Both the position numbers and the translations under genes were made by a program. From Bacteroidota bacterium (GTDB lineage Bacteria > Bacteroidota > Bacteroidia > JABDFU01): a stretch of DNA of 64,000 bases. Under the pieces are notes generated by a model. It was not told the DNA's origin. It made no database searches and worked only from the letters and a program-made list of their open reading frames with translations. The stretch lies in NCBI GenBank assembly GCA_016183775.1, contig JACPDY010000023.1, forward strand, positions 62,001 through 126,000. The letters are read 5' to 3'. Below, one piece after another: positions 37,187 through 46,925 of this stretch (positions within the stretch are counted from its first letter, which is position 1; each line of letters begins with the position of its first letter).

Positions 37187-38932
37187 ATGGGTACGCTAAA
37201 AAACATTTTCAAAAAAGCAAAGTTGTGGCTGCTGATAATAGCATTGGCAGGATATGGCATCATTTCATACAGCTTTGTCGACAATTATTTCGAGGTGTCG
37301 AAGAACCTTGATATTTTTGCCACCTTATTCCGTGAACTCAATATGTATTATGTTGACGAAACGAATCCCGGGGACCTGATGAAAAAAGGCATTGACCAGA
37401 TGCTGGAATCCCTTGATCCATACACTAATTACATTCCCGAATCGGACATTGAAGACTACAGATACATGACCACCGGTCAGTATGGGGGCATTGGTGCACT
37501 TATACGTATGCATGGTGAAAAAATAATGGTGGCCGAACCATACGAAGGATACCCTGCTCAGAAATCCGACTTGCGTGCAGGTGATGTGATCATTGAAGTG
37601 AATGGGATATCAACAAAAGGAAAGAAAACAGATGAAGTAAGCAAATTGCTCAAAGGCACACCCAGCACGCCAGCCAAGATCATCCTTGAACGTGAAGGAG
37701 AGAAGAAACCCATTGAGAAAACAGTTATCCGGGAAGAGATCAAAGTAAAAAGCGTTTCCTATTCCGGAATGCTGCACGAAAACATCGGGTACATTAAACT
37801 AAGCGGGTTTACTGAAAATGCTGCCAATGAAGTAAAAGACGCGTTGACCGAACTCAAGAAAAATCCCAAATTCAAGTTCCTTGTATTTGACCTGCGCGGA
37901 AATCCCGGCGGTTTACTCAAAGAAGCCGTTGATATTGTGAGCCTGTTTGTCGACAAAGGGAACGATATTGTAAGCACAAAAGGAAAAATTAAAGAGTGGG
38001 ATAAAGTACACAAAGCTGTTAACCCTCCTGTCGACACCGAAACACCCATGGCTGTGTTAATTAACCGCGGATCGGCATCGGCATCCGAAATTGTATCGGG
38101 CGCATTGCAGGATCTGGACAGGGCGGTGATCATCGGGCAGAAAAGTTTTGGCAAAGGACTTGTTCAGCAAACCCGCCCGCTGAGCTATAACGCCCAATTA
38201 AAAGTTACTGTCGCAAAATATTACATACCCAGCGGACGCTGCATACAAGCGCTTGACTATACTCATAAAAACGAAGATGGCAGCGTTGACAAAGTTCCGG
38301 ATTCATTGATCACCGCTTTTAAAACAGTTAAGAATGGCCGCATTGTATATGATGGAGCCGGCATTGCACCCGATATCGCTCTTGAGCCTGAAAGATATTC
38401 AAATATCGCCGGAAGTTTACTTTCAAAATCACACGTCTTTGATTACGCAACCAAATACCGCATTGCTCATCCGGCTATTTCGAAAGCGACCGATCTTAAA
38501 TTAACCGATGTTGAATATGCTGATTTTGTTGCATTCTTAAATGATAAGGAATATGATTATACAACCAAAAGCGAAAAGCTAATGGATGATTTAAAGAAAA
38601 GCGCTGAAGAAGAAAAAAATTATGAGGCCGCTAAAGCTGAGTATGAAGCGCTGAAAAACAAATTGATCCATAGTAAACAAGAAGACCTGAAAAAACACAA
38701 AGACGAGATAAAACAATTACTGGAAGAGGAGATCGCTTCACGTTACTACTATCAAAAAGGCCGTCTGGAAGCTTCTCTTAAAAGTGACCGTGAGGTAAGC
38801 GAAGCCATTAACGTATTGAATGATTCTGCAAAATATAAAACAATACTTACTACAGTGGAAAAACCTAAACATCCCTTTCACTTCGAAAAATTTAAAGAAA
38901 AAGAGAAAGAGAAAACTACCGGCCAAAATTAA
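37187..38932 (+). CDS. S41-family C-terminal processing peptidase (CtpA/Prc type)
   Basis: This is a 581-residue periplasmic serine protease anchored by an N-terminal membrane segment (WLLIIALAGYGIISYSF). The PDZ domain covers about 85-170 (GGIGALIRMHG; GDVIIEVNGIS; LKGTPST). The catalytic core has the Ser-Lys dyad S298 (RGSASASEI) and K323 (GQKSFGKGLVQ), plus FDLRGNPGGLL. A helical, charged C-terminal extension of about 150 residues follows. Such proteases trim or degrade periplasmic and outer-membrane proteins. In Bacteroidota they often follow rnpA-yidD, as here. Confidence 0.94.
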   Translation: MGTLKNIFKKAKLWLLIIALAGYGIISYSFVDNYFEVSKNLDIFATLFRELNMYYVDETNPGDLMKKGIDQMLESLDPYTNYIPESDIEDYRYMTTGQYGGIGALIRMHGEKIMVAEPYEGYPAQKSDLRAGDVIIEVNGISTKGKKTDEVSKLLKGTPSTPAKIILEREGEKKPIEKTVIREEIKVKSVSYSGMLHENIGYIKLSGFTENAANEVKDALTELKKNPKFKFLVFDLRGNPGGLLKEAVDIVSLFVDKGNDIVSTKGKIKEWDKVHKAVNPPVDTETPMAVLINRGSASASEIVSGALQDLDRAVIIGQKSFGKGLVQQTRPLSYNAQLKVTVAKYYIPSGRCIQALDYTHKNEDGSVDKVPDSLITAFKTVKNGRIVYDGAGIAPDIALEPERYSNIAGSLLSKSHVFDYATKYRIAHPAISKATDLKLTDVEYADFVAFLNDKEYDYTTKSEKLMDDLKKSAEEEKNYEAAKAEYEALKNKLIHSKQEDLKKHKDEIKQLLEEEIASRYYYQKGRLEASLKSDREVSEAINVLNDSAKYKTILTTVEKPKHPFHFEKFKEKEKEKTTGQN

Positions 38933-39029
38933 ATTGCTGCGGATTATGCATTTGCCGAATTACAAATACTTATCTATATCTCACCCGGAAAGTATTTGTA
39001 ATGACTCACAATTTATTTATTCAAAATAG

Positions 39030-39062
39030 TTGGGGGCGTAAATCTTCGATTTCGTAAATTTG
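39030..39062 (+). promoter_or_regulatory. Candidate promoter for the SprT-like gene
   Basis: TTGG at 39030-39033, a 21-base spacer and an exact -7 box TAAATTTG at 39055-39062, 20 bases before the ATG. Confidence 0.55.
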
Positions 39063-39082
39063 CCTTCATTCGTAATCCGCAA

Positions 39083-39733
39083 ATGTTGTCACAGTTAGAA
39101 CGCAACTCATCTATTCTAAAAAAATATATTCCTGAACAGGCCGTATACCCCATTGCTCAATGGATCGTACAGTTTGATTTTAAGCTGAAGATCAAACGGG
39201 GGCGCGCTACCAAGTATGGCGATTACAGGCAGCCAATTAAAAGTTTAAATCACCGCATCACGATTAATCACGACCTCAACAGGTACGCATTTTTAATAAC
39301 ACTTGTGCACGAAATAGCTCATCTTGTTAATTGGAACAAGTATAAAAATGCAGTAAAGCCACATGGACCCGAATGGAAACAGGAGTTTAAACTACTCATG
39401 CGGCCTTTCATGTCAGAAACCATTTTTCCTTCAGATGTATTGCATGCGCTCACACGGTATATGCAAAACCCGGCGGCCTCCAGTTGCTCGGACGCCCATT
39501 TAATGCGCGCCCTTAAAAAACATGACAACAAGCCCGATGTGATATTACTTGAACAACTATCTATCAACGCTGTTTTTAAGACCTCTACTGATCGCTATTT
39601 TATTAAGGGTGAAAAACGCAGAACCCGCTTTTTATGCAGGGAATTACGCACAAAACGCGACTATTTATTCAATGCGATGGCGGAAGTATATTCAGCAGAA
39701 AGCTCAATAAGTCAAACAGGTTATATTAAATAA
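39083..39733 (+). CDS. SprT-like zinc metalloprotein
   Basis: The 216-residue protein has a SprT-type domain with the zinc motif VHEIAHLVNW (about residues 75-84) and a third-ligand region KPHGPEWKQEFKLLMR. In eukaryotes, SprT-domain proteins (Spartan) cut DNA-protein crosslinks; bacterial forms are poorly known. The C-terminal 80 residues are basic and contain one Cys, with no full zinc-ribbon. The HExxH motif is intact, so it could be an active protease. Confidence 0.88.
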   Translation: MLSQLERNSSILKKYIPEQAVYPIAQWIVQFDFKLKIKRGRATKYGDYRQPIKSLNHRITINHDLNRYAFLITLVHEIAHLVNWNKYKNAVKPHGPEWKQEFKLLMRPFMSETIFPSDVLHALTRYMQNPAASSCSDAHLMRALKKHDNKPDVILLEQLSINAVFKTSTDRYFIKGEKRRTRFLCRELRTKRDYLFNAMAEVYSAESSISQTGYIK

Positions 39734-39894
39734 CCTCAAAACCCGCCCCACACCGTTATCTTTTATTAAATTAGCACCTCGTTTGACAAGCTCAATATAA
39801 CCAAACATTCGGGTTAGTTTGTAATTGGTCGATGAGGGCACGAAGGCTAAAAAAATATTTCAGATAAATTATTAACTGTTTAAAAAACTAAAAA

Positions 39895-41187
39895 ATGAGT
39901 TCAAGTGTAATGACAGAGAAGAATGACTTTAAAGTATCGAAGTTGGCTGAAAATATTGTCGGCTCTGAGATCATAAAAATTGCCGCGGAGATAAATGCAA
40001 AAATAAAAGCCGGTGAAAAAATATATAACCTCACCATTGGTGATTTTAACTCCAAACTATTCCCCATCCCTGCCGAACTTAAAAAAGAGATCATAGCAGC
40101 CTATACCAACGATGAAACAAATTATCCGGTGGCTGAGGGGATGCCAGATCTTCGCCAGGCCGTATCAAATCTCCTTAAGATAAGGGGCGGACTTGATTAC
40201 AAACCTGACCAGATCGTGATTGCCGGTGGAGCCCGTCCGGTTATTTACGCCCTTTTCAGGACTCTTGTTGATGCCGATGATACTGTCATTTTTCCCGTCC
40301 CTTCCTGGAACAACAATCATTATACTTATCTGAATGGGGCTAAAGCTATAGAGGTAGAAACAAAACTTGAGAATAATTTTATGCCTACTGCGGCGGAGTT
40401 AAAGCCGCATATTCAAAAAGCTGCGCTGATCGCCTTGTGCTCTCCGTTAAATCCTACAGGAACTGTATTTACAAAGGAAGCACTTGAAGAAATATGCGAC
40501 ATGGTGTTGGCTGAGAATCATCGCAGGGGAAATGATGCCAGGCCGCTTTACATAATGTACGATCAGATCTATTGGGAACTCACTTACGGTGAAACAAAGC
40601 ATTACGATCCTGTTTCATTGCGCCCTGAGATGAAGGATTACACCGTTTATGTTGATGGCATCTCCAAATCACTTTCGGCCACAGGTGTTCGCGTGGGCTG
40701 GTCCATGGGTCCTAAAAAGATCATGGACAAAATGAAATCCATTTTGACACACATTGGTGCATGGGCGCCAAAAGCGGAACAGGTTGCAACCGGAAAATAC
40801 CTTAGTGATCTTAAACAGTACGAAAACTTCCTGCATAATATCCGTAAACAACTTAATGATCGGCTGGCTGGTTTCTATAAAGGATTTCAGGACCTTAAAA
40901 AAGAAGGATTTAAAGTGAATGCAGTTGCCCCGCAGGCAGCATTATATTTAACAGTTCAGTTTGCTCTGCACGGACAAAAAACAGAAAATGGACAAATACT
41001 TGCCTCAACCAAAGATGTTACCAGCTATATTTTAGATGAAGCAAAAGTTGCACTGGTTCCATTTTACGCGTTCGGATCAGCTGACGATTCGTCCTGGTAT
41101 CGACTATCAGTTGGCACCTGTAAGTTAGAGGAAGTGGAAGTTATTATTGAAAATTTAAGATTAGCGTTAAAGAAATTGAAAAATTGA
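39895..41187 (+). CDS. PLP-dependent class I/II aminotransferase
   Basis: This 430-residue fold-type I enzyme carries the PLP Lys at K258 (VDGISKSLSATGVRVGW), a GDF-containing N-terminal segment (TIGDFNSKLFPIP), YPVAEGMPDLR, the CSPLNPTGTVF loop and the C-terminal WYRLSVGT with the substrate-carboxylate Arg. This pattern fits aspartate/aromatic aminotransferase-like proteins; the amino-acid substrate cannot be fixed. It is 161 bases from its upstream neighbour and ends before a 10-base stem-loop. Confidence 0.92.
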   Translation: MSSSVMTEKNDFKVSKLAENIVGSEIIKIAAEINAKIKAGEKIYNLTIGDFNSKLFPIPAELKKEIIAAYTNDETNYPVAEGMPDLRQAVSNLLKIRGGLDYKPDQIVIAGGARPVIYALFRTLVDADDTVIFPVPSWNNNHYTYLNGAKAIEVETKLENNFMPTAAELKPHIQKAALIALCSPLNPTGTVFTKEALEEICDMVLAENHRRGNDARPLYIMYDQIYWELTYGETKHYDPVSLRPEMKDYTVYVDGISKSLSATGVRVGWSMGPKKIMDKMKSILTHIGAWAPKAEQVATGKYLSDLKQYENFLHNIRKQLNDRLAGFYKGFQDLKKEGFKVNAVAPQAALYLTVQFALHGQKTENGQILASTKDVTSYILDEAKVALVPFYAFGSADDSSWYRLSVGTCKLEEVEVIIENLRLALKKLKN

Positions 41188-41191
41188 TACG

Positions 41192-41250
41192 TTGTTGACT
41201 TGGTAATACCCTAAGTCAACAATCCTACAATTCAGCAATTCAACAATTTA
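41192..41250. repeat. Stem-loop plus octamer tract after the aminotransferase
   Basis: TTGTTGACTT (41192-41201) pairs perfectly with AAGTCAACAA (41213-41222) across an 11-base loop, 4 bases after the stop codon. Octamers such as AATTCAGC and AATTCAAC then continue to 41250. The hairpin could end transcription but has no U-run. The words match the in-gene tract at 34553-34587. Confidence 0.65.
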
Positions 41251-41340
41251 GTTATGAAATAGCCATATACCTTCGGCATACCAACCGAAAATGAATATGG
41301 TGTATTCCCTGTGACCTTTAAAGCTAAAAAATATATACAC

Positions 41341-42429
41341 ATGAATAATCATTATTGTATAATAATGGCGGGTGGCGTGGGGAGCCGGTTTTGGCCAATG
41401 AGCCGGACCAATCATCCCAAGCAATTCATCGATATACTGGGAACCGGCAAAACACTCCTGCAGCAGACATACGACAGGTTTCTCCGCATTTGTCCCAAAG
41501 AAAATATTTTTATTGTTACAAATACTGATTACATGAGCCTGGTGACCGAACAACTGCCGGGTATATTACCTGAAAATATTTTACCGGAACCGTCCAGGAA
41601 AAATACAGCGCCATGCATTGCTTATGCCAGTTATAAAATAGCGCAGAAAAACCCGAAGGCTGTGACCGTAGTAGCGCCGTCCGATCATCTGATCCTGAAC
41701 GAGAACGCTTTTGTTGAAGCCATTAATTCCTGCTATAAAAAAGCGGCGGCGAATGATTGCCTGATGACATTGGGCATTACCCCTACCCGACCTGATACGG
41801 GATATGGATACATACAATTTAAAGATCCGGAAATAAAAGAACAGGACCATCACATTAAAAAAGTTAAAACGTTCACTGAAAAACCAGACCTGGAGATGGC
41901 CAGATCGTTGCTTCAAAGCGGCGACTTCTTATGGAACTCCGGCATATTTGTCTGGAGTGTTAAAAGCATTATATCCGCTTTTGAAAACCATTCACCTGAA
42001 GTGGCAGCGACATTTGCCGAAGGAAGATCAAGCTACTTCACAAACACTGAAACAGATTTTATTAAACGTGCATATATCAACTGTAAAAATATATCCATTG
42101 ATTATGCGGTTATGGAAAAAGCGGCGAATGTCTATGTACGTGTTTCAGATATTGGCTGGTCCGATCTCGGCACCTGGGGTTCTCTGTATGAACATATAAA
42201 GCACGATAATAACACGAATGCCGTTGTTGGTAAACAAGTGATGTTGTATGATACAAAAAACTGCATTGTGAATGTTCCGAAAGATAAATTAGTGGTATTA
42301 CAGGGCCTCGATGGATACATTGTGGTTGAATCAGATACCATCCTGCTGATATGCCGAAAGGAAGACGAACAGCAAATACGCGTTTTTGTGAATGATGTTA
42401 AAGTAAGTAAGGGAGATAAATTCGTATGA
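41341..42429 (+). CDS. Mannose-1-phosphate guanylyltransferase
   Basis: This enzyme makes GDP-mannose from mannose-1-phosphate and GTP, a precursor for glycans and glycoproteins. Starting at 41341 the protein has 362 residues with the nucleotidyltransferase signature IIMAGGVGSRFWPMSRTNHP near the N-terminus, FIVTNTDYM, EPSRKNTAPCIAYA, VVAPSDHLIL, FTEKPD, FLWNSGIFVW, SIDYAVMEKA and DIGWSDLGTWGSL. It lacks a C-terminal phosphomannose isomerase domain, so it is the short form. An earlier in-frame Met at 41311 is possible but lies outside the conserved core. Confidence 0.94.
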   Translation: MNNHYCIIMAGGVGSRFWPMSRTNHPKQFIDILGTGKTLLQQTYDRFLRICPKENIFIVTNTDYMSLVTEQLPGILPENILPEPSRKNTAPCIAYASYKIAQKNPKAVTVVAPSDHLILNENAFVEAINSCYKKAAANDCLMTLGITPTRPDTGYGYIQFKDPEIKEQDHHIKKVKTFTEKPDLEMARSLLQSGDFLWNSGIFVWSVKSIISAFENHSPEVAATFAEGRSSYFTNTETDFIKRAYINCKNISIDYAVMEKAANVYVRVSDIGWSDLGTWGSLYEHIKHDNNTNAVVGKQVMLYDTKNCIVNVPKDKLVVLQGLDGYIVVESDTILLICRKEDEQQIRVFVNDVKVSKGDKFV

Positions 42430-42455
42430 CCAAATTAACTTCCATAAACCCCCTT

Positions 42456-42548
42456 AGTATTCGGTAATCAGTAATCGGTATTCGGTGAGATTGTTCAACT
42501 GATTACCTTTTTTACCGATAACTGATTACCGATCACCGAATACCAATT
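42456..42548. repeat. Inverted pair of heptamer arrays between convergent genes
   Basis: Left arm 42456-42490: five 7-mers such as GGTAATC, AGTAATC and GGTATTC. Right arm 42514-42548: five complementary-type 7-mers such as ACCGATA, ACTGATT and ACCGAAT. The right arm ends exactly at the stop codon of the minus-strand gene (42549). The same words occur in both arms in a different order, so several alternative hairpins can form. It may serve both convergent genes as a terminator. Confidence 0.75.
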
Positions 42549-43139
42549 CTACTCCACTTTCCCCTTGTACGCTCCCGAAAAATACACGTCGATCTTTGCG
42601 CCGATAATTGATTGATGAAAATTTATATCAGCGAATAAACTCCCTCCGATTCCGACATCAAATTTTATCTTTTTTATCAACTGTACGTTGGCATATAAAC
42701 CAATATCACTTACAGGTTTATCTTTCGGCTTACTTCCGGTATATTCAAAAAGCACAGAGGTAGAAAGACCACCGAAGTAAGAAAAATTTATACTCATGCT
42801 TTCTGTTCTTTTTCCATAACAAAGATGAAACTGGTAATTATTATAATTCCCGAATTCGTCACCCGAGAGAAACAAACCTAACTGAAAATATTCTTTCGTG
42901 ATATGGAAATTATAGTCAACCCCTCCCGCAAACTGGGCATTTGCAAGTTTACTGTTCTTCGCCACACCTCCTCCCGCACTCAACCAATTATTGTGTTTTC
43001 TGAAAACATTATTACCGATGATGGTATCCTGTTTCCATTCAGGCTCTTCAGAGCGCTTATTTTTTTGGGCAATAGCCGATATTGACAACAGGCAGGCCAG
43101 GCTTGTGTAAAGAATTAAATATTTCCGGTTAACTGCCAT
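42549..43139 (-). CDS. Exported probable outer-membrane beta-strand protein
   Basis: The ATG at 43137-43139 opens a signal peptide (MAVNRKYLILYTSLACLLS, cleavage near AIAQ). The mature 175 residues show alternating beta strands (GGGVAKNSKLANAQFAGGVD, YNNYQFHLCYGKR, SINFSYFGGLSTSVLFEYTG) consistent with a small outer-membrane barrel, and end KIDVYFSGAYKGKVE. I cannot assign a family. It lies between fumC and the guanylyltransferase and converges on the latter. Confidence 0.7.
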   Translation of the reverse strand: MAVNRKYLILYTSLACLLSISAIAQKNKRSEEPEWKQDTIIGNNVFRKHNNWLSAGGGVAKNSKLANAQFAGGVDYNFHITKEYFQLGLFLSGDEFGNYNNYQFHLCYGKRTESMSINFSYFGGLSTSVLFEYTGSKPKDKPVSDIGLYANVQLIKKIKFDVGIGGSLFADINFHQSIIGAKIDVYFSGAYKGKVE

Positions 43140-43181
43140 TCCGATCAATTAGTGCACTCATTTCAGAGAGTTGAGTCAGGG

Positions 43182-44594
43182 CTACATTGAGCCTACCATT
43201 GTTTCCGGTTTTACCCATTGAGTAAATTGTTCATCTGTCAGCAAACCAAGACCGATGGCGGCTTTGCGAAGTGAAGTTCCTTCCTTATGAGCCTTCTTGG
43301 CGATCTTTGCGGCATTTTCATAGCCAATATGTGGATTAAGGGCCGTTACCAGCATCAATGATTCTTCAAGGTGCCGCCTGATTACTTCATTATTCGGCAC
43401 AATACCTATCGCGCAATTATCATTGAAAGAAACACAGGCATCTCCTATCAGCCGGGCCGATTGTAAAACATTAGCGGCTATCAATGGCTTAAACACATTT
43501 AATTCAAAATGTCCGGTAGCACCGCCTATTGAAACAGCCACATCATTACCCATGACCTGCGCGCAAACCATTGTTAGCGCTTCGGGCTGCGTAGGATTTA
43601 CCTTTCCGGGCATAATGGAAGAACCGGGCTCATTATCGGGTATGACAATTTCCCCAATACCACAGCGAGGGCCCGAGCTAAGCATACGTATATCATTTGC
43701 TATCTTCATTAAAGCTACTGCCGAACGTTTTAGCGCGCCCGAAAGTTCAACCATAGCATCATGCGCCGCCAATGCTTCAAATTTATTTGGCGCTGTAACG
43801 AATGGGTAACCGGTCAACTCTGCGATCTTTTTTGCGACCAACACATCATAGCCTTTAGGCGTGTTCAGCCCTGTGCCCACAGCTGTACCCCCCAGGGCCA
43901 GCTCACACACAACTTCCAACGCATTTTTTATTGCACGGATACTGTTTGTGATCTGCTGCGCGTATCCTGAAAATTCCTGTCCTAATGTGAGCGGAGTAGC
44001 ATCCATAAAATGCGTGCGTCCGATTTTTACGATACTTTTAAATTCTCCCGATTTTTTCGCAAGTGTATCGCGCAATTTTTCCATGCCCCTTATAGTAACC
44101 TCACTAACTAATTTATAAGAAGCGATGTGCATAGCAGTAGGATATGTATCATTCGATGATTGCGATTTATTTACATCATCATTGGGATGCAATACTTTTT
44201 TCTCATCGGTAAGTTTGCCGCCACTCAACACATGTGCACGATACGCGATCACTTCATTCGCATTCATATTTGACTGTGTACCTGAACCTGTTTGCCAGAT
44301 CACTAATGGAAATTGGTCATCCAGCTTACCTGTAATTATTTCATCACACACTTTTCCGATCATGTCTTTTTTCTCCGCAGGCAAAACACCAAGCTCACAG
44401 TTAGCCATAGCTGCTGCCTTTTTCAAATAGGCGAATGCATAAATGATCTCCTTAGGCATAGACGCCTCGGGACCAATCTTAAAGTTATTGCGTGACCGTT
44501 CGGTTTGTGCGCCCCAATATTTATCGGCGGGCACTTTTACTTCGCCCATTGTATCTTTTTCGATACGGAAATTTGCTGTGGTTGTTGTTGTCAT
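43182..44594 (-). CDS. fumC: Class II fumarate hydratase FumC
   Basis: FumC interconverts fumarate and malate in the TCA cycle without a metal or Fe-S cluster. From the ATG at 44592-44594 it has 470 residues. Signatures include [21 protein letters not shown]-like N-terminus, [16 protein letters not shown], the H-containing [13 protein letters not shown] and the fumarase/aspartase signature [16 protein letters not shown] few codons further upstream a TTG is in frame, but the ATG is preferred. The length and all catalytic motifs are normal. Confidence 0.96.
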   Translation of the reverse strand: MTTTTTANFRIEKDTMGEVKVPADKYWGAQTERSRNNFKIGPEASMPKEIIYAFAYLKKAAAMANCELGVLPAEKKDMIGKVCDEIITGKLDDQFPLVIWQTGSGTQSNMNANEVIAYRAHVLSGGKLTDEKKVLHPNDDVNKSQSSNDTYPTAMHIASYKLVSEVTIRGMEKLRDTLAKKSGEFKSIVKIGRTHFMDATPLTLGQEFSGYAQQITNSIRAIKNALEVVCELALGGTAVGTGLNTPKGYDVLVAKKIAELTGYPFVTAPNKFEALAAHDAMVELSGALKRSAVALMKIANDIRMLSSGPRCGIGEIVIPDNEPGSSIMPGKVNPTQPEALTMVCAQVMGNDVAVSIGGATGHFELNVFKPLIAANVLQSARLIGDACVSFNDNCAIGIVPNNEVIRRHLEESLMLVTALNPHIGYENAAKIAKKAHKEGTSLRKAAIGLGLLTDEQFTQWVKPETMVGSM

Positions 44595-44627
44595 GATCAA
44601 ATAAATTGTTCTTAATGAATAAAGGTA

Positions 44628-44975
44628 TTAAATTAATGAATTGACGTTTTCAGGCGGCCGGCCTATGACAGCTTTATCACCTTTCACAATAATAGGGCGC
44701 TCAATTAAAACAGGATTTTTTGTCAGCACTTTTACCCACTCTGTTTCACTCAATTTTTTGTTCTTATATTTTGTTTTATACAGGTCTTCCTTTTTGCGAA
44801 CTATCTCTTCCGCTTTCATCCCAAGTTTTTTCAGCAAGACTTTTATTTCCCTTTCATTCAATGGAGCAATTAAATATTCTATTATTTCAAAAGGAATGCC
44901 CTTTGTATCAATTATGCTGCAGGCTTCACGGCTTATACTGCAGCGGGGGTTGTGATAGATGATTAGTTTGGCCAT
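44628..44975 (-). CDS. ArsC/Spx-family thioredoxin-fold protein (arsenate reductase-like)
   Basis: The 115-residue protein has the ArsC-family N-terminus IIYHNPRCSISREA with one active-site Cys, the EYLIAPLNEREIKVLLKKLG helix, and the terminal IERPIIVKGDKAVIGRPPE motif. Members may reduce arsenate using glutaredoxin or glutathione, or have other redox roles (YffB-like). No arsenic resistance genes are nearby, so true arsenate reduction is not supported by context. Confidence 0.88.
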   Translation of the reverse strand: MAKLIIYHNPRCSISREACSIIDTKGIPFEIIEYLIAPLNEREIKVLLKKLGMKAEEIVRKKEDLYKTKYKNKKLSETEWVKVLTKNPVLIERPIIVKGDKAVIGRPPENVNSLI

Positions 44976-45013
44976 AGGCTGATTGAAATAGCTGATCGAA
45001 TCCGGAATTACAT

Positions 45014-45313
45014 TTACTTTCTTTCCCTCTTTTTAGAAAGCCTCTGCTTACAGTGCGCAATAGATAAAATGACAACTAAATTATGATCGACTACTCTGTA
45101 AACAACCACATACGGGAATTTTTTAATCAATACTTCCCCATTTTCTTTGTATTTGCGCTGATGATTTAAGGGAGATATACTTAGGTATTCAAGATAGTTA
45201 ATCACATTCTCCCTGAAGCGCTGGCCAAGTCCTGCTTGCTGCCGCTCATACCACTCCGCTGCTTCAGATATATCCCGACGAGCCTCTTCTTTTACTTCTA
45301 CTTTGCACTTCAC
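45014..45313 (-). CDS. RelE/ParE-family toxin of a type II toxin-antitoxin pair
   Basis: This 99-residue basic protein matches the ParE/RelE superfamily: KEEARRDISEAAEWYERQQ near the N-terminus, GQRFRENVINYLEYLSISP, and the PYVVVYRVVDHNLVVILSIAHC core. The start is GTG at 45311-45313. It overlaps the stop of the antitoxin by four bases (GTGA), the usual coupling of such pairs. Whether it inhibits gyrase or cleaves mRNA cannot be read from sequence. Confidence 0.88.
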   Translation of the reverse strand: MKCKVEVKEEARRDISEAAEWYERQQAGLGQRFRENVINYLEYLSISPLNHQRKYKENGEVLIKKFPYVVVYRVVDHNLVVILSIAHCKQRLSKKRERK

Positions 45314-45552
45314 TTTTTAAGACGAGCTTTAACATGCTTATTTACTTCGTCTATCGTATAGCTTTTACTCTTACCGCTTTTGTGATTTTCCCATCTACGA
45401 TCAACTTCATCTTTTTGTTCTTCAGTTAACAGCGATGGCTCTGCTTCTACTTTTTCATATTCCTTCAGCATAGCATATACTACTTTTAAAATACGTTCAT
45501 CAGCATTATCTATAATACTGTGTACTTTTTCACGGATTTTTACTGCGGTCAT
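45310..45552 (-). CDS. Antitoxin of the RelE/ParE pair
   Basis: From the ATG at 45550-45552 this is an 80-residue acidic/charged protein (MTAVKIREKVHSIIDNA, then LLTEEQKDEVDRRWENHKSG). This pattern is found in small addiction-module proteins that neutralise RelE/ParE toxins. An upstream in-frame start would add eight residues. It precedes the toxin and overlaps it by four bases. Confidence 0.82.
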   Translation of the reverse strand: MTAVKIREKVHSIIDNADERILKVVYAMLKEYEKVEAEPSLLTEEQKDEVDRRWENHKSGKSKSYTIDEVNKHVKARLKK

Positions 45553-45622
45553 GTTATTACTTTTTACTATTATCAAATTTACAGCTTTTTAACCAATATT
45601 ATTCAAGGCCGGTTAGTCAATT

Positions 45623-46715
45623 TCAATTACTACTCCCGTACTCCATCAAATACGCTTTAATAAAATCATTCAGGTCACCATCCAGTACATCCTGCGCATT
45701 CGATGTTTCATGATCCGTGCGTATATCTTTTACTAATTTATATGGATGTAACACATAGTTACGTATCTGCGACCCCCACTCTATTTTTTTCTTGCCGGCT
45801 TCAACCGCCGCACGAGCTTCGTTGCGTTTGCGCATTTCAATTTCAAACAACTGCGATTTAAGCATGGTCATCGCACGCTCTTTATTTCCACTTTGCGAAC
45901 GCTCTACCTGGCATACCACAACTATACCCGAAGGCTTGTGCGTTAACTGCACCTTGGTTTCCACCTTGTTTACATTTTGTCCGCCGGCACCCCCCGAGCG
46001 GGATGTTTGCCATTCAATGTCTGCGTCTTTAACTTCAATATTTATTTCGTCATTCACCAACGGGTAAACATATACCGATGCAAATGAGGTATGACGCTTG
46101 GCATTCGCGTCAAATGGAGAAATCCGAACTAAGCGATGCACCCCATTCTCCCCTTTCAGATAACCGTATGCAAAATCACCTTCAAATTCCAGCACAACAG
46201 ATTTAATACCTGCCATATCACCATTTTGCCTGTCAACTTCTTTTACTTTAAAACCGTTTTTCTCGCCCCACATAATATACATACGCATCAGCATGCTCGC
46301 CCAGTCACAACTCTCGGTACCGCCGGCGCCTGAATTAATCTGCAATACGGCATTCAACCTGTCTTCCTTACCGCTTAGCATATTCTTAAACTCAAGCTCT
46401 TCAAGTTGTTTAAGAGTAATGCCAAACTGGGTTTCTATTTCCTTTTCGGTAGCATCGCCCGATTTGTAATAATCAAATAGCAGTTCAAGGTCATCAACAT
46501 TTTTGCTGATGCTCTTAAACCCATCTGTCCATATTTTTTTCGAGCGTATGACTTTCAGGATGTCCTCTGCCTTTTTAGGATCATCCCAAAACTTAGGGTT
46601 GAGTGTTTTTACCTCTTCTTCGCGTATTTCTTCCAGTTTCCCTGGTATGTCAAAGATGCCTCCCCAACGCTTCAGTACGTTGTTTCAGATCTTTAATGTG
46701 GTCAAGTGTTATCAT
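45623..46715 (-). CDS. prfB: Peptide chain release factor 2, made by programmed +1 frameshift
   Basis: RF2 ends translation at UGA and UAA. The first frame starts at ATG 46713-46715, encodes 21 residues ([12 protein letters not shown]...) and hits an in-frame TGA at 46650-46652 in the context GGGGAGGCATCTTTGAC. This is the classic RF2 slip site: a Shine-Dalgarno-like AGG, then CTT TGA C. Shifting +1 after CTT continues with [13 protein letters not shown] and runs to 45623, giving about 363 residues, the normal length. The second frame has SPF ([12 protein letters not shown]) for stop recognition and GGQ ([15 protein letters not shown]) for peptide release. Confidence 0.96.
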
Positions 46716-46925
46716 ATGGCGAAAGTAATGAAAAATAGAATTGAACAACCTGTTTTTCACTTTAATTGTCCTTCTCTTACCGATAGTTATAAGAGGAGTA
46801 TCAGACAGACCTGTCAGCACAACCATTTTAGCACAGGCGGAGATGAGGACTTTGTTCAGAATTTCTGAAATAAATCGACCGGATTTTGCTGAATAATTGG
46901 TAAAATTGTACGCCAATTCCGAACC

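Noticed and set aside
41192-41222. Rho-independent terminator
   Set aside because: The stem is good but there is no T-run after it, so it is listed only as a stem-loop.
44628-44975. Arsenic resistance operon
   Set aside because: Only an ArsC-like gene is present; no arsenite exporter or ArsR regulator is near.
45623-46381. Short RF2 starting at an internal Met
   Set aside because: The full protein is reached through the +1 frameshift; the internal start would drop the N-terminal domain.
46503-46868. Plus-strand reading frame opposite prfB
   Set aside because: It is antisense to the conserved prfB N-terminal region and shows no domain.
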